From Branchiostoma belcheri (Eukaryota > Chordata > Leptocardii > Amphioxiformes > Branchiostomatidae): DNA of 64,000 nt. The stretch is from the NCBI RefSeq assembly GCF_001625305.1, contig NW_017803987.1:2747737-2811736 (forward strand), written 5' to 3'. The notes below the pieces were generated by a model, which was given only the letters and a program-made list of their open reading frames with translations, did not search any database and was not told the DNA's origin. Below, one piece after another: positions 58,101-63,765 of the stretch. The position numbers and the translations under genes are program-made. The first letter of the stretch is position 1. Each line of letters opens with the position of its first letter.

Positions 58101-61100
58101 TATAAATAAGATGAAATTGCATCAGGACTTTGATTGAAACTTGACATATTTCTCAGGAGCGTGAAGCTAAGGTCCACACGTTAGAGCACAGCTACAACAT
58201 GACCCAGGACCTGCTACAGCACCTGATCCAGGGGCAGGCAGAGTACGACCCAGAACTGGAGGAGGTTCTCGGGAACTCCATGGCCGCCGTCGCCCCTAGC
58301 AACAGCAGCAGCGCCTCGTCCACGCGGTCCGCCTCTCCCGTCAACGAGGCTGAGGATAAAGTAACGGACCTGGCAGAGATCGGAACCAGGTAAACAACGT
58401 CCTAAACAAAATGTTTCAAAACTCATTGGGCAACCAGAAACTACAGAATAAACGGCTGCTCCCATTGGGAGGGTGAACAGTTGTTTTTTTTTAAAAACTG
58501 GTTTGACAACAGTGTTCAGTACAGCTCCCAGTTTATTTATATTGTTTAAAAAATATAATTATGATTACTATATGGCTACTTTGGCCTGAATTTTGTCAGA
58601 GATGCGTTGGAAGTGTTAGTGATGCTTACACTCATTATATCACTCCACTAATGTCTGTTGGTTTCTGTCTTCCGAAGGTTAAAAGTTTTGATTGTGAGGG
58701 GCATACCATTGCAAAACATGCCCATGATTGTGATCATGTCATGATATTGTACAAGCAGTGCAAATAACAGTTATCAGTTACTAAGTAATGTAGTACTGCC
58801 CTGAGGAAGGTGACAGATGGTCACAAAAATGTTAGTTGATTACGTACCGTGTGTTCAAAGAACTTTGTTGTATAGTGATTTACCAACTGGATGAATAGAT
58901 GAGCATGTCTGTAGTTTGATACAGGATTCAACCCAAGTTTTAAGTTTATAAAAAGAAATCAATAATTTTATTATTTCATTACATTCCCAGGCTTGCTGCG
59001 ATGGAAGCTCAACAGAAGAAGGAGAAAGCCAGAAGAAGAACAGCCACCCCTAGTGACCTCCTCTTCGCAGACAGCAGTGACTCGAACTCAGACATCGCTT
59101 CATGTGACATCGTCAAACCCTCTCCCACAACTCTTATCCCATTGGCGGAGCAAAATGACGAATCAACCAATCAGGAAAGGGCGGATGAGGTTGATGCTGC
59201 TAAACTGATGCCGCCACCCGCTGCTCCTCTAACAAAGCCCCCTCAAGTTTCCTCGCAATCCACTGGCGGGCTCCGACGAAGTAAATCCGGGTCGAGTCTA
59301 CCGACAACGCAGGTCAACGCCGCACCACCGGACAAGAGGTCAACGACCCCAAGCATGCGACGGAAAACGTACACTAAACCACCTCCTCCGATCTCTCGGA
59401 CAAACTCTACATCGGATACAGGGTCGGATATGACGATAACGCCGCCTGGTTCACCAACGTCGCTCCGGCCTCCAGATCAGAACGTGTTTGCTAGACTGAG
59501 CGCGCCGAGTAACAGCCCGCACAAACTCGATAAAGGTTCCATTAACCCGTACAACAGCGGCCGTTCTGCGTCGCGATCGTCCCCGCTCACGTGCATGCAC
59601 CTCGCCGAGGGGCACACGAAAGCCGTCCTCTCAGTCGACGCAACAGACGACCTTCTGTTCAGCGCCTCGAAGGACAGAACAGTGAAGGTTTGGAACCTTG
59701 TGACAGGCCAGGAGATCATGACCTTACCTGGACATCCCAACAACGTGGTGGCGGTTCGCTACTGCTCGTACACGGGACTGGTGTTCAGTGTGTCCACGTA
59801 CTTTGTGAAGGTCTGGGATATTAGATCGAGCTCAGCAAAATGTGTGAAAACTCTCACGTGAGTATCACAGCCTATTATATAATCAATTATCATAAGAAAT
59901 CATATAAATTAAATACAAATATATTGCCATTTATAAGAAGGCATAGCCCTGACAATTCTTAACTCTTAGTAACGCTTAAATTCCTCATATTTTGTTTCAA
60001 GCAGTACAGTGTGTGTGTATGTCAAAACTTGCTTAATGCTGGAAAAAATATTTAGCATATTTACACTGTGTATCACATTGGATGAAGGATTAGGCAGTAG
60101 GGAGATGGCTTAAAAGTTTGTAGTTGTACCAGAAAAATATGAAATCGTTTTAAATTTTGTAAACCATTTAGAACATATGCAAATTAATGTATGCCTGCTT
60201 TGATTCAGTACTGATGAACTTATGCTGATTAAAGATATACATTTGTAAGCAATAGATTTAAGCAAGGTGCTTCAAGTTTAAAATGGTACCTGTTTTTAAC
60301 ATCTCCAAGTTTATGTTGTTGTTGTTGTTTACATGTTGTTGTTGTTGACAGTTCTGCTGGCCAGGTGCAGACCAGCATGGTAAGCACCACGACCACGCGC
60401 ACCCTGTCCATGCCGGCGGGAGAAACTCAGATCAACGACATCCGGCTCAACCGCTCCGGGTCCCGTCTGTACGCCGCCGCGGGGAACACCATCCGCGTCT
60501 GGGACCTGAACAAGTTCCAGCCAGTTGGGAAGCTGACGGGCGGACACTCGGCCGCCGTGATGGTCATGGGCCACGGAGGGACCAGGAACACGATACGCCC
60601 GTCGTCGTCTCAGGGTCGAAGGATCACTACATCAAGGTGACCTTGTGTTGACGGATTTCAATCAAACGCACAAACTGTGTCTGCTCAAAATTGGTGCACT
60701 GAAATGTGTGTTTAGGCCACACCAATTTGATTTGTTGGTTCTCGGATTTCTTGCAGTAAAAATATTGTTGTGGCAGGGTCGAAGTGACCTTGTGTTGACG
60801 GATTTCAATCAAACGCACAAACTGTGTCTGCTCAAAATTGGTGCAATGAAAAGTGTGTTTAGGCCCCACCAATTTGATTTGTTCTCAGATTTCTTTCAGT
60901 AAAAATATTGTCTTCTCAGTGTCAAAGGATCACTACATCAAAGTGACATTCTAGCATGAAAGTTAATCCGAGTTGATAAATTACATCATGAGAATTTAAC
61001 TGTTCTCCAACTCAAGAAAATTGACTCACTGGAATTTTCGACCGAATCACTCGGTCTTCATCAGCTTTCTGACCTGAGTGCTGTACGTATGTAGACATGT

Positions 61101-63765
61101 GACTTTTACCCACGTGTGACGTCGCTCAACCGGGGTGGGGGGCGGTACAGACTTCTGACGAACTTTGACCCAGTGCTGACGTCACATGTTGGTTAAGTCA
61201 CGTGTCTACAGCACTCAGGAAAGCTGATGAAGACCGAGTGATTGGGTCAAAAATTCCGGTGAGTCAATTTTCTTCTCATTAAGGCGACATTGTGATACAG
61301 ATTTCAATAAAAATGCGCAATCTGTGTCGCTCAAAATTGGTGCAATGAAAAATTAATGTGTGTTTACTTATAAATTTAAAATGAGCTGTAACTAAGCTTC
61401 ATTGCACTAGCAGCTATCGAAAAAGCATTATGCTTTGTCTTACTAATTGCTCTTTGAGGTCAACAAAAGAAAAAGAAAGTATCTGCATCAATTTATCTTC
61501 AAAAAGAGTTGATGAAAAGTGTACACTGTTTGGAAAGAATTTGATGTTTTCACTGATGATATTTCTTGCAAAAAATACAGGTATACTGTACATTTGCTGC
61601 TGAATTGCTCTAATTGCTTGACTGTCTGTGTCTCTGCTTATTTTTTTTGTCTCGATCCCTCTCCCTACTACTACTGTCTCGCTGTCTTGCAGCAATTCCA
61701 TCCAATAGAGTTCCCTCGAAGCTACTTGGAAGTAAGTTTTCTTTCTGTGCTTCAAGGCTTATTTTGGGTACATAAAGCTTTGGCATGTTTTTAACAGCAC
61801 AGTTTTCTTCTATGTAACACCCCTCTTCAAGAGTGGTACAGTCCTAATTTCTGTCAAACTTGGATGGTATTTGGATTGTTCCATTTGAGAAAGGTGTGTC
61901 AGAAAAAATTGGAAGCTGAAAATAGTAAAGGCTTGCCTTAGCCTACTTTTCAACTGTCTTTTATTTTAAAATTTCTTTTTTTCAAGTTTGATTTATTTTC
62001 AGTTGGTTACTGTGTCTTTGTACATTTTGTATGTGTGTGTGTGTCTTGTATTTTACTTGATGTAAGTTTTCAGTTTTACAGCACACTGGACAGTATATTG
62101 CATAGCGTTTCTGAGGGTAAAGATTTTCATGGGTAGAATGCCTCTGGATCCCCCCAAATTGTCTCACCTCTGGCCCAACACCTCGAACAAAATTGATAGG
62201 AGGAAAAAATTTCAACTGGCTAGAACACTGGTATACATATTATTCATGTAGAATACTACACTGTGTATTCCGTATCGCCTGAGGTACCAGCCTGATCGCG
62301 GGTTGGATCGTCCGACGGCCAAACAAAAAGTGTAACGGCGTCAATTCCAACATCTGAATTTGGTGTTCGAAGTTTTGAAAACAGCACAATTGGTGCTATT
62401 CTATGGAACATTTGGAAGCCCGGGTCATACCGCAAAAGAACCCCAGGCCGTACCGCTAGTTATCACACCGAACACCCGTATCGAACATAATCGCAGCCCA
62501 GGTATGACATAAAATGAACTATTACTAATTTTTCTGTCCATGTTTCCAGGTATTTGAGGTTCCAGAGAACATGACGGAAGCATCAACGCCAAGTACAACC
62601 TGGAGCCGCCTCACTACGACGGGATCCAGTCCCTCGCCATCATGGGAGACTTCCTGTTCAGCGGCTCACGCGACACCTGCATCAAGAAATGGGACCTCGC
62701 CAACCAGCAACTTAGACAGGTAAATATAGCTCGTAGAGGTCGTACAACTGTCACATTGACTTGTAGCTTTTTTCCACAATAGCACGTTCTTAGAAAAAAG
62801 TTTGACAGGTCTTGGCTGTGCTATACAAATACATGATTGTACAAAATTCAGCTATCTACTTAGTATATAAATTTAAAGATTGTCATAAACTTTATCATAG
62901 CCTTGTAGAAAATGTTATAATAGCAACCACAATATCATATGGTTTACATCACTTGTAAGTTACTGTAGTGTGGAGGAGAAAGATATTCTTTTTGCTGATT
63001 CTCGTGAAATTTCAGCTATAAAAATATGTACATCAGGTAAACATACATGTATAGTATACACCCAACTGCCCAGCCCATATAGTTACCATTTATCAACATT
63101 CATGCTGCAAATAACCATTCTTTTCTCTGTCGCAACCTCTTTTTTGTTTACACTTTGTCTGGGAACAAGTTGACTCATTTTGATTAGAAGCAAACATGTA
63201 CAACATGTACAGCCTATCCTGATGAACAGATTTTGACAATTTATGTGATATTATTATAAAATGATCTTATTGTTCTGGACAGCCTCTCCAGATTGTGTTG
63301 TCACTGCTAAACATCTTTTCTTCTAATTTTTTCCCCCCAAAAAAACACTTAGTCTATTGTAATTGTAAAACAGAGCCAAGGCCTTTGCCAACCAAAAATG
63401 TGGAAGAAATTAAAGAAGTTACTGTTGCAATATTTTCTTTTTTGTAATGACTTTGGCCTTTGTGGCCAAAGATTAAAATCCTCAGGCCTGCCACACATTT
63501 GTCATAGAGCTAAAGACTTGAACAAATAAGTGAAAGAAATTAAATTAATTCAACTTAGAATAACTTCAGCAATGATTTTTCCTTTTTTTTTAAATGAGAT
63601 TGTAGATAACAGTGTGTGTCTTGTCACAGTGGGGCAGTGTGTGTGTTAAGGACTGGTCAGGTGACCTAACCAAACTCCCAACGCAGCTCGGCCGCGCATC
63701 CAGCCCAGAGAAACCTCGCGGGACGCTGGTCGATGTAGGACACACGATATAACTTCAAATTTCTC
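21895..63765 (+). CDS. KIF21: kinesin-4 family motor KIF21 (gene span)
   Basis: About 20 coding exons with matching phases encode roughly 1,600 residues before the right edge. The order is as follows. The N-terminal motor spans the first seven exons (start [19 protein letters not shown]-loop [10 protein letters not shown], switch I NAQSSRSH, switch [10 protein letters not shown]). Neck and coiled coil follow ([19 protein letters not shown]), then an acidic low-complexity segment, the [14 protein letters not shown] coiled coil, a long basic coiled coil with the regulatory region, a Ser/Pro-rich linker and WD40 repeats. This matches KIF21A/KIF21B, which walk to microtubule plus ends and restrain microtubule growth. 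The kinesin-4 identity and single pre-duplication orthology are inferences from architecture. The intron after the first coding exon is about 16.9 kb and filled with repeats. Two WD exons carry 1-base deletions, and remaining WD exons lie beyond the window. Confidence 0.9.
22560..22660. repeat. 25-bp tandem repeat, four units
   Basis: Units of agcatattatggtctgtgttt ttac follow each other four times with few changes. Confidence 0.85.
23995..24357 (+). mobile_element. TA-flanked MITE, family GGCCACACC (copy 4)
   Basis: A full-length copy with both terminal repeats and TA at each border (23993-23994 and 24358-24359). It has the same internal order as copy 2. Confidence 0.85.
24799..24881. mobile_element. 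perfect hairpin foldback MITE, 9-bp target duplication
   Basis: Two 39-base arms are exact reverse complements (tagcctgggtaccatccgg, then attttcgctacgcaacgctt) with a 5-base loop. The 9-mer gaaagttgg is duplicated exactly at 24790-24798 and 24882-24890. It has no coding capacity. The absence of arm mismatches suggests recent insertion or strong pairing constraint. Confidence 0.88.
25690..25870 (+). repeat. interspersed repeat, family CGGTGGCGACAG (copy 2)
   Basis: It contains acatgttcacggaagtatat, attcacggtggtgacagttg and caggaaaaagaaagtc, in common with 20240-20400 and the complements of 28928-29135 and 32743-32945. Confidence 0.5.
26100..26322 (-). repeat. tRNA-derived SINE-like element
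   Basis: On the minus strand the head reads gtgtccagatagctcggttg followed by a B box agttcgaacccc, matching both internal polymerase III promoter boxes. The possible anticodon loop ctgcaag is Cys-like (GCA). The acceptor and anticodon stems carry mismatches, so it is not a functional tRNA. Downstream on the same strand is an AT-rich tail of irregular attgttaaaat-type repeats about 130 bases long. Confidence 0.6.
26749..26805 (+). other. possible small coding exon
   Basis: A GC-rich patch in AT-rich intron reads [17 protein letters not shown] in good Kozak context (atcatgg). It is then followed by gtagta, which could be a donor, or by a stop a few codons later. The codon choice looks coding, but no continuation exon or family was identified. 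Confidence 0.2.
27585..27625. repeat. MITE end fragment (family GGCCACACC)
   Basis: Only one terminal repeat remains (aaccaacaaattaaattggt gtggcctta). Confidence 0.6.
27995..28250 (-). repeat. degenerate MITE (family GGCCACACC)
   Basis: Internal landmarks of the family survive (ataaagtcaacat, caagaaatgaagtttcaaac, aaaatatgagcattttt, gaaaaaaatgaagagggcaaa), but the terminal repeats are eroded. Confidence 0.5.
28497..28832. repeat. 168-bp direct tandem duplication
   Basis: Copies 28497-28664 and 28665-28832 share, with few differences, gcagaatttataggtcagct, acaatagggccctaagtttc and a tail that belongs to the repeat seen at 13578-13682. Confidence 0.85.
28928..29135 (-). repeat. interspersed repeat, family CGGTGGCGACAG (copy 3)
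   Basis: It begins tactgtaaatcattttatat and ends gtgttttacagtac, giving weak inverted ends. The interior (acatgtccatttttgtcaga, atttatcattaccatgaaca) is the complement of copies 1 and 2. Confidence 0.5.
29439..29928 (-). mobile_element. expanded MITE (family GGCCACACC)
   Basis: The left end is aggccacaccaatttgattt and the right end ttaatgtggcct. It is about 120 bp longer than other copies because a ttttttcttttcagaaaaaa unit is repeated four times near the left end. Confidence 0.65.
30240..30320 (+). repeat. tRNA-like SINE fragment
   Basis: ggctcagtggttagcaac resembles a tRNA A box. The B-box region has decayed. Confidence 0.3.
30700..30907 (+). mobile_element. LINE 3' remnant with 50-bp-unit tail
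   Basis: A short frame ([20 protein letters not shown], then [12 protein letters not shown] and a stop) resembles the C-terminus of non-LTR retrotransposon ORF2 proteins (R..EWN..P, FK..L). It is followed by gcctgcgaagctggtgtgtc ... ttataccagctatacagatac, the unit found in tandem at 48637-48888. This links the 50-bp unit to a LINE-type 3' tail. Confidence 0.5.
32390..32745. repeat. 355-bp interspersed repeat (copy 1)
   Basis: It shares gatcctatgcgcggtcggg-type start, cctcaggcgatatgg, ggaagccatggagcccgggc and cgcggcccgggtatgatata with 62265-62512 (mostly as diverged matches in the same orientation). No coding capacity is evident. Confidence 0.45.
32743..32945 (-). repeat. interspersed repeat, family CGGTGGCGACAG (copy 4)
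   Basis: The complement of copies 1 and 2, with acatgtccatttttctcaga, ctgccgccaccgtgaac and acttatcattaccataatcg. Confidence 0.5.
33860..33940 (-). repeat. tRNA-derived SINE head
   Basis: On the minus strand it reads ttagccaaatggttagaagg (A-box-like), then gcacccgggttccatcccc (B box GGGTTCCATCCC). The spacing is tRNA-like, but no clean cloverleaf forms. Confidence 0.4.
34695..35046 (+). mobile_element. TA-flanked MITE, family GGCCACACC (copy 5)
   Basis: Complete terminal repeats with TA borders (34693-34694 and 35047-35048). The internal sequence is close to copies 2 and 4. Confidence 0.85.
35564..35929 (-). mobile_element. MITE, family GGCCACACC, diverged subfamily
   Basis: The ends aggccacaccaatttaattt and aaattaaattggtgtggccc are intact, but the next bases read gttggttctcgg instead of cttggttaacgg, marking a subfamily shared with 29439-29928 and the fragments at 60714-60905. 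The borders are c and cta rather than TA. Confidence 0.75.
37231..37250. other. assembly gap (20 N)
   Basis: Unresolved bases directly at the edge of the repeat at 37251-37455. Confidence 0.95.
37251..37455 (-). repeat. repeat rich in 'tagagcgtaat' (copy 1, partial)
   Basis: It matches 39549-39777 (ggccattttaattctacgta, gcattttgcgt.gagcgtaa, gaattcagcgta). The left end is lost in the gap. Confidence 0.6.
37804..37920 (+). repeat. short interspersed repeat (ggcaaaattctgatgca)
   Basis: The same repeat as 13578-13682, with ggcaaaattctgatgcaatg at the start and gtatgttctgctgacatgct near the end. Confidence 0.5.
38700..39032 (+). pseudogene. two decoy copies of the KIF21 P-loop exon start
   Basis: Upstream of the true exon at 39033, the acceptor plus the first codons occur twice more: from 38792 (acaggtgcaggaaaaacatgg) and from 38906 (acaggtgcaggtaagacc, coding [11 protein letters not shown] then diverging to a stop). 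Spacing is 114 and 127 bases, and flanking intron (tgtttgttccag, tactgcagttttgat) is copied too. Neither copy has the rest of the exon or its donor. Confidence 0.8.
39033..39215 (+). CDS. KIF21: KIF21 motor exon with P-loop
   Basis: It encodes [20 protein letters not shown] and onward to KINAQFME. With GQ from the previous exon it completes the Walker A motif GQTGAGKT that binds ATP. It is bounded by ttccag and gtaaaa, phase 0 on both sides. Confidence 0.92.
39279..39420 (+). repeat. tRNA-derived SINE
   Basis: ggtggcaagatcgtcttgta then ggttctgggttcaaatccct gives an A-like box and a perfect B box (GGTTCAAATCC) at tRNA spacing. An unrelated body up to about 39420 follows. It lies in a KIF21 intron in sense orientation. 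Confidence 0.6.
39461..39508 (+). CDS. KIF21: KIF21 motor exon ([11 protein letters not shown])
   Basis: Sixteen codons, [16 protein letters not shown], the conserved kinesin E-x-x-x-D-L-x-D strand region, between ttttccccag and gtaagt. Confidence 0.9.
39549..39777 (-). mobile_element. MITE-like repeat with GGGGGCC ends
   Basis: The left end gggggcccgcaagccc and right end cccttgcaggccccc form an imperfect inverted repeat. The interior repeats tagagcgtaat-type motifs. It matches 37251-37455. Confidence 0.6.
39927..40019 (+). CDS. KIF21: KIF21 motor exon
   Basis: Thirty-one codons, [20 protein letters not shown] and on to AVSSKEE, between tttcag and gtgaga, phase 0. Confidence 0.9.
40486..40773 (+). 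CDS. KIF21: KIF21 motor exon with switch I and II
   Basis: It encodes [37 protein letters not shown] (switch I), an acidic insert typical of kinesin-4 ([13 protein letters not shown]) and [20 protein letters not shown] (switch II). Acceptor cccag; donor gttgga. Confidence 0.92.
41257..41351 (+). CDS. KIF21: KIF21 motor exon
   Basis: [20 protein letters not shown] then [11 protein letters not shown], the helix after switch II, phase 0 in and phase 2 out. Confidence 0.92.
41722..41965 (+). CDS. KIF21: KIF21 end of motor, neck and coiled coil
   Basis: [20 protein letters not shown], then [15 protein letters not shown] closes the motor. [20 protein letters not shown] starts the coiled coil. Phase 2 in, phase 0 out. 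Confidence 0.92.
42396..42509 (+). CDS. KIF21: KIF21 coiled-coil exon
   Basis: [20 protein letters not shown] then [18 protein letters not shown], a signature stretch of KIF21 proteins, between cccag and gtggga. Confidence 0.9.
42831..43058 (+). mobile_element. LINE ORF2 C-terminal remnant
   Basis: A 74-residue frame ending [20 protein letters not shown] then [15 protein letters not shown] resembles the tail of non-LTR retrotransposon polymerases (LP..RT....RSF.Y....WN). No reverse transcriptase core remains upstream. Confidence 0.5.
43149..44142 (+). repeat. left ~1-kb terminal inverted repeat
   Basis: It begins gctatgtaagcgtgccacac. Its complement is found at 47127-48122 with only scattered differences (for example aaattcgcc against aaaatccgcc). 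It contains two diverging open frames starting 14 bases apart (43554 leftward, 43568 rightward) and a YY1-like cgccatgtt inside a CpG-rich stretch, which may be a promoter. Confidence 0.85.
44143..45240. other. unique inner segment of the foldback element
   Basis: No protein was recognised. It holds further motif copies (44255-44282, 44889-44909, 44918-44943) and otherwise unremarkable sequence. Confidence 0.5.
45241..45610. repeat. ~91-bp tandem repeat, four units
   Basis: Each unit carries agggcgccctaccaccgacc, gcattattacgtaatggttt and agcaggatctcggagcgctc. Adjacent units differ at few positions. The palindromes attacgtaat and gggcgccc recur in each unit. Confidence 0.9.
45861..47045. repeat. 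~213-bp tandem repeat, six units
   Basis: Units begin near 45861, 46077, 46291, 46502, 46712 and 46907. The first four are almost identical; the last two are diverged. Because 213 is divisible by three, the array keeps an open frame on the minus strand with a 71-residue period. Each unit carries cgtcatagcgtgtgggtcag. Confidence 0.9.
47127..48122 (-). repeat. right ~1-kb terminal inverted repeat
   Basis: The inverted partner of 43149-44142. It ends gtggcacgcttacatacctg directly before the 9-bp duplication, and the same diverging pair of open frames is present in mirror image (47661 leftward, 47715 rightward). Confidence 0.85.
48270..48412 (+). CDS. KIF21: KIF21 coiled-coil exon
   Basis: [20 protein letters not shown], then [17 protein letters not shown], matching the KIF21 coiled coil. 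Acceptor ccatag; donor gtggga; phase 0 in, phase 2 out. Confidence 0.9.
48511..48630 (+). pseudogene. partial tandem copy of the preceding KIF21 exon
   Basis: ggatctataatccagggatacatgaagga... repeats the last 40 or so bases of the exon at 48270-48412 and about 80 bases of its intron (ggatctgtgatc..gtacatg..tggc). The donor AGGTGG has become ATGTGG. Confidence 0.75.
48637..48888 (-). repeat. 50-bp tandem repeat, five units
   Basis: Five units of cttctgtatctgtatagc.g gtataaccgcccttcggcgt aacacaccag. Single units occur at 2008, 3284, 30841 and 56777. This is interpreted as an amplified LINE or SINE tail in minus orientation. Confidence 0.9.
49143..49421 (+). CDS. KIF21: KIF21 coiled-coil / linker exon
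   Basis: [20 protein letters not shown], a Ser-rich stretch, then [20 protein letters not shown]. Phase 2 in and out; donor gtatgg. Confidence 0.9.
49480..49740 (+). repeat. X-box-carrying repeat (copy 2)
   Basis: Contains gtcaccatggtaac at 49540-49553, tgttgggttacattatgtag and aaggtaaacattatgcattt. Near-copies are at 50215-50440 and, inverted, 10256-10480. Confidence 0.65.
50215..50440 (+). repeat. X-box-carrying repeat (copy 3)
   Basis: Contains gtcaccatggtaac at 50268-50281 and aaggtaaacattatgcattt. It lies about 730 bases after copy 2 in the same intron. Confidence 0.65.
50537..50596 (+). CDS. KIF21: possible small KIF21 exon
   Basis: Between ttacag and gtacaa, 60 bases in phase 2 to phase 2 read [19 protein letters not shown]. 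Skipping it keeps the frame, so it would be a cassette exon. The donor is weak. Confidence 0.4.
51862..52061 (+). CDS. KIF21: KIF21 acidic-region exon
   Basis: [20 protein letters not shown] then long Glu/Asp runs to [10 protein letters not shown]. An acidic segment at this place is typical of KIF21. Phase 2 in, phase 1 out. Confidence 0.88.
52391..52828 (+). pseudogene. three decoy copies of the start of the next KIF21 exon
   Basis: Acceptor plus the first 40 or so exon bases (acatctcgtgtgagatcgcc atcaaacagaagctgata) appear at 52399, 52550 and 52701 before the true exon at 52829. In the first two copies the frame continues DTQM and stops; in the third it stops after DR-S. About 100 bases of identical intron follow each (ttacttaaccacagaccaca). 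Confidence 0.85.
52829..52977 (+). CDS. KIF21: KIF21 coiled-coil exon
   Basis: [20 protein letters not shown], then [20 protein letters not shown], a highly conserved KIF21 coiled coil. Phase 1 in, phase 0 out, donor gtatgg. Confidence 0.92.
53054..53160 (+). pseudogene. partial copy of the end of the preceding exon
   Basis: gaaaaactctgcagcagaaa ... caggagagggacaaggtgga repeats the 3' end of the exon at 52829-52977 with its donor, then the same intron tract ttacttaaccacagaccaca as the upstream decoys. Confidence 0.75.
53331..53423 (+). CDS. KIF21: KIF21 coiled-coil exon
   Basis: [20 protein letters not shown] then [11 protein letters not shown], between gcctcag and gtaagg, 31 codons. Confidence 0.9.
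53611..54288. mobile_element. 0.68-kb element, ends TGGGTTCACCACA
   Basis: The short relative of 25390-27180: the same left 50 bp (tgggttcaccacattttacc) and the same right 200 bp ending gtggtgtggtgaaccca. No coding frame of note. Confidence 0.7.
54824..55008 (+). CDS. KIF21: KIF21 coiled-coil exon
   Basis: [20 protein letters not shown], then [20 protein letters not shown], rich in heptads. Phase 0 in, phase 2 out, donor gtaaac. Confidence 0.92.
55265..55501. mobile_element. foldback element with hammerhead-like core
   Basis: The arms (gttttattcagctgac ... ctcagggcaattctga and tcagaattgccctgag ... gtcagctgaataaaac) are imperfect inverted repeats around 80 unpaired bases. The left arm, read on the minus strand, contains ctgagga ... 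gaaacg. Confidence 0.6.
55631..56333 (+). CDS. KIF21: KIF21 large coiled-coil / regulatory exon
   Basis: [20 protein letters not shown] begins a basic coiled coil. A Pro/Ser-rich linker and [20 protein letters not shown] ... [20 protein letters not shown] follow, corresponding to the KIF21 regulatory coiled coil implicated in motor autoinhibition. Phase 2 in, phase 0 out. Confidence 0.92.
56516..56557 (+). CDS. KIF21: possible alternative terminal exon of KIF21
   Basis: After an AG at 56515, 42 bases in the correct phase read [13 protein letters not shown] and a stop, with strongly G/C-ended codons. Use of this exon would give a KIF21 isoform lacking the WD40 domain. No family precedent is known to me. 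Confidence 0.35.
   Translation, partial: EALDWLEQWAGKI
56777..56850 (+). mobile_element. short retroposon tail, 8-bp target duplication
   Basis: The unit gtgccgcatgcccgcaaagc ... ggcggttataccggctttac agatacagatacagat is flanked by ggccagct on both sides (56769-56776 and 56851-56858). It shows the 50-bp unit as an independently inserted piece. Confidence 0.7.
56932..57069 (+). CDS. KIF21: KIF21 exon before WD40 region
   Basis: [20 protein letters not shown], then [20 protein letters not shown], ending ETECK, matching the KIF21 segment that precedes the linker. Donor gttagt; 46 codons. Confidence 0.9.
57175..57600 (+). pseudogene. three partial tandem copies of the preceding exon
   Basis: The last 75 or so bases of the exon at 56932-57069 recur, ending at 57251, 57413 and 57582. 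Each is followed by a better donor (gtgagg) than the original and by copied intron (gtgtacatgcacagacagat). All three keep an open reading frame ([13 protein letters not shown]... with minor changes), but none has an evident acceptor. Confidence 0.85.
58157..58389 (+). CDS. KIF21: KIF21 linker exon
   Basis: [20 protein letters not shown], then a Ser/Ala-rich low-complexity segment to DLAEIGT. Phase 0 in, phase 2 out. Confidence 0.88.
58991..59857 (+). CDS. KIF21: KIF21 linker and first WD40 repeats
   Basis: The largest exon. A basic start ([13 protein letters not shown]) and about 180 Ser/Pro/Thr-rich residues probably form a disordered linker. [20 protein letters not shown] and [16 protein letters not shown] form WD repeat 1; [16 protein letters not shown] ... 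[10 protein letters not shown] forms repeat 2. Phase 2 in and out. Confidence 0.92.
60352..60636 (+). CDS. KIF21: KIF21 WD40 exon with a 1-base deletion
   Basis: [20 protein letters not shown], then [20 protein letters not shown]. Near 60588-60591 the frame shifts: the exon continues sensibly only one base over ([15 protein letters not shown]). The length 285 is one short of the 286 needed by the flanking phases. Confidence 0.85.
60637..61000. repeat. tandem copies of the exon edge plus MITE pieces
   Basis: The exon end and following intron (gggtcgaag..gtgaccttgtgttgacggat ttcaatcaaacgcac) recur at about 60770, and caaaggatcactacatcaaagtgac recurs at 60924. Fragments of the GGCCACACC MITE (60714-60750 and 60863-60895) are part of the unit. 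A further decayed copy starts near 61283. Confidence 0.7.
61014..61275. mobile_element. foldback element with hammerhead-like core
   Basis: The arms aagaaaattgactcactgga ... and tccggtgagtcaattttctt are inverted repeats of about 85 bases around a 95-base centre rich in gtgacgtc. On the minus strand of the left arm and the plus strand of the right arm, ctgatga is followed by a gaccga/tcggtc hairpin and gaaa (aaaa on the right). Confidence 0.65.
62265..62512. repeat. interspersed repeat (copy 2 of 32390-32745)
   Basis: Shares cgcctgaggtacc, ttggaagcccgggtcatacc and cgcagcccaggtatgacata with 32390-32745 at moderate identity. Confidence 0.45.
62550..62719 (+). CDS. KIF21: KIF21 WD40 exon with a 1-base deletion
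   Basis: It starts [10 protein letters not shown]. After a missing base near 62579-62581 it reads [20 protein letters not shown], then [20 protein letters not shown]. The length 170 is one short of the 57 codons expected. Donor gtaaat. Confidence 0.85.
63631..63753 (+). CDS. possible terminal exon
   Basis: After cttgtcacag, the frame [20 protein letters not shown], then [20 protein letters not shown] and a TAA stop, shows coding-like codons. It does not resemble the WD40 sequence expected next in KIF21, so it may be an alternative end or an exon whose neighbours are mis-assembled. Confidence 0.35.
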
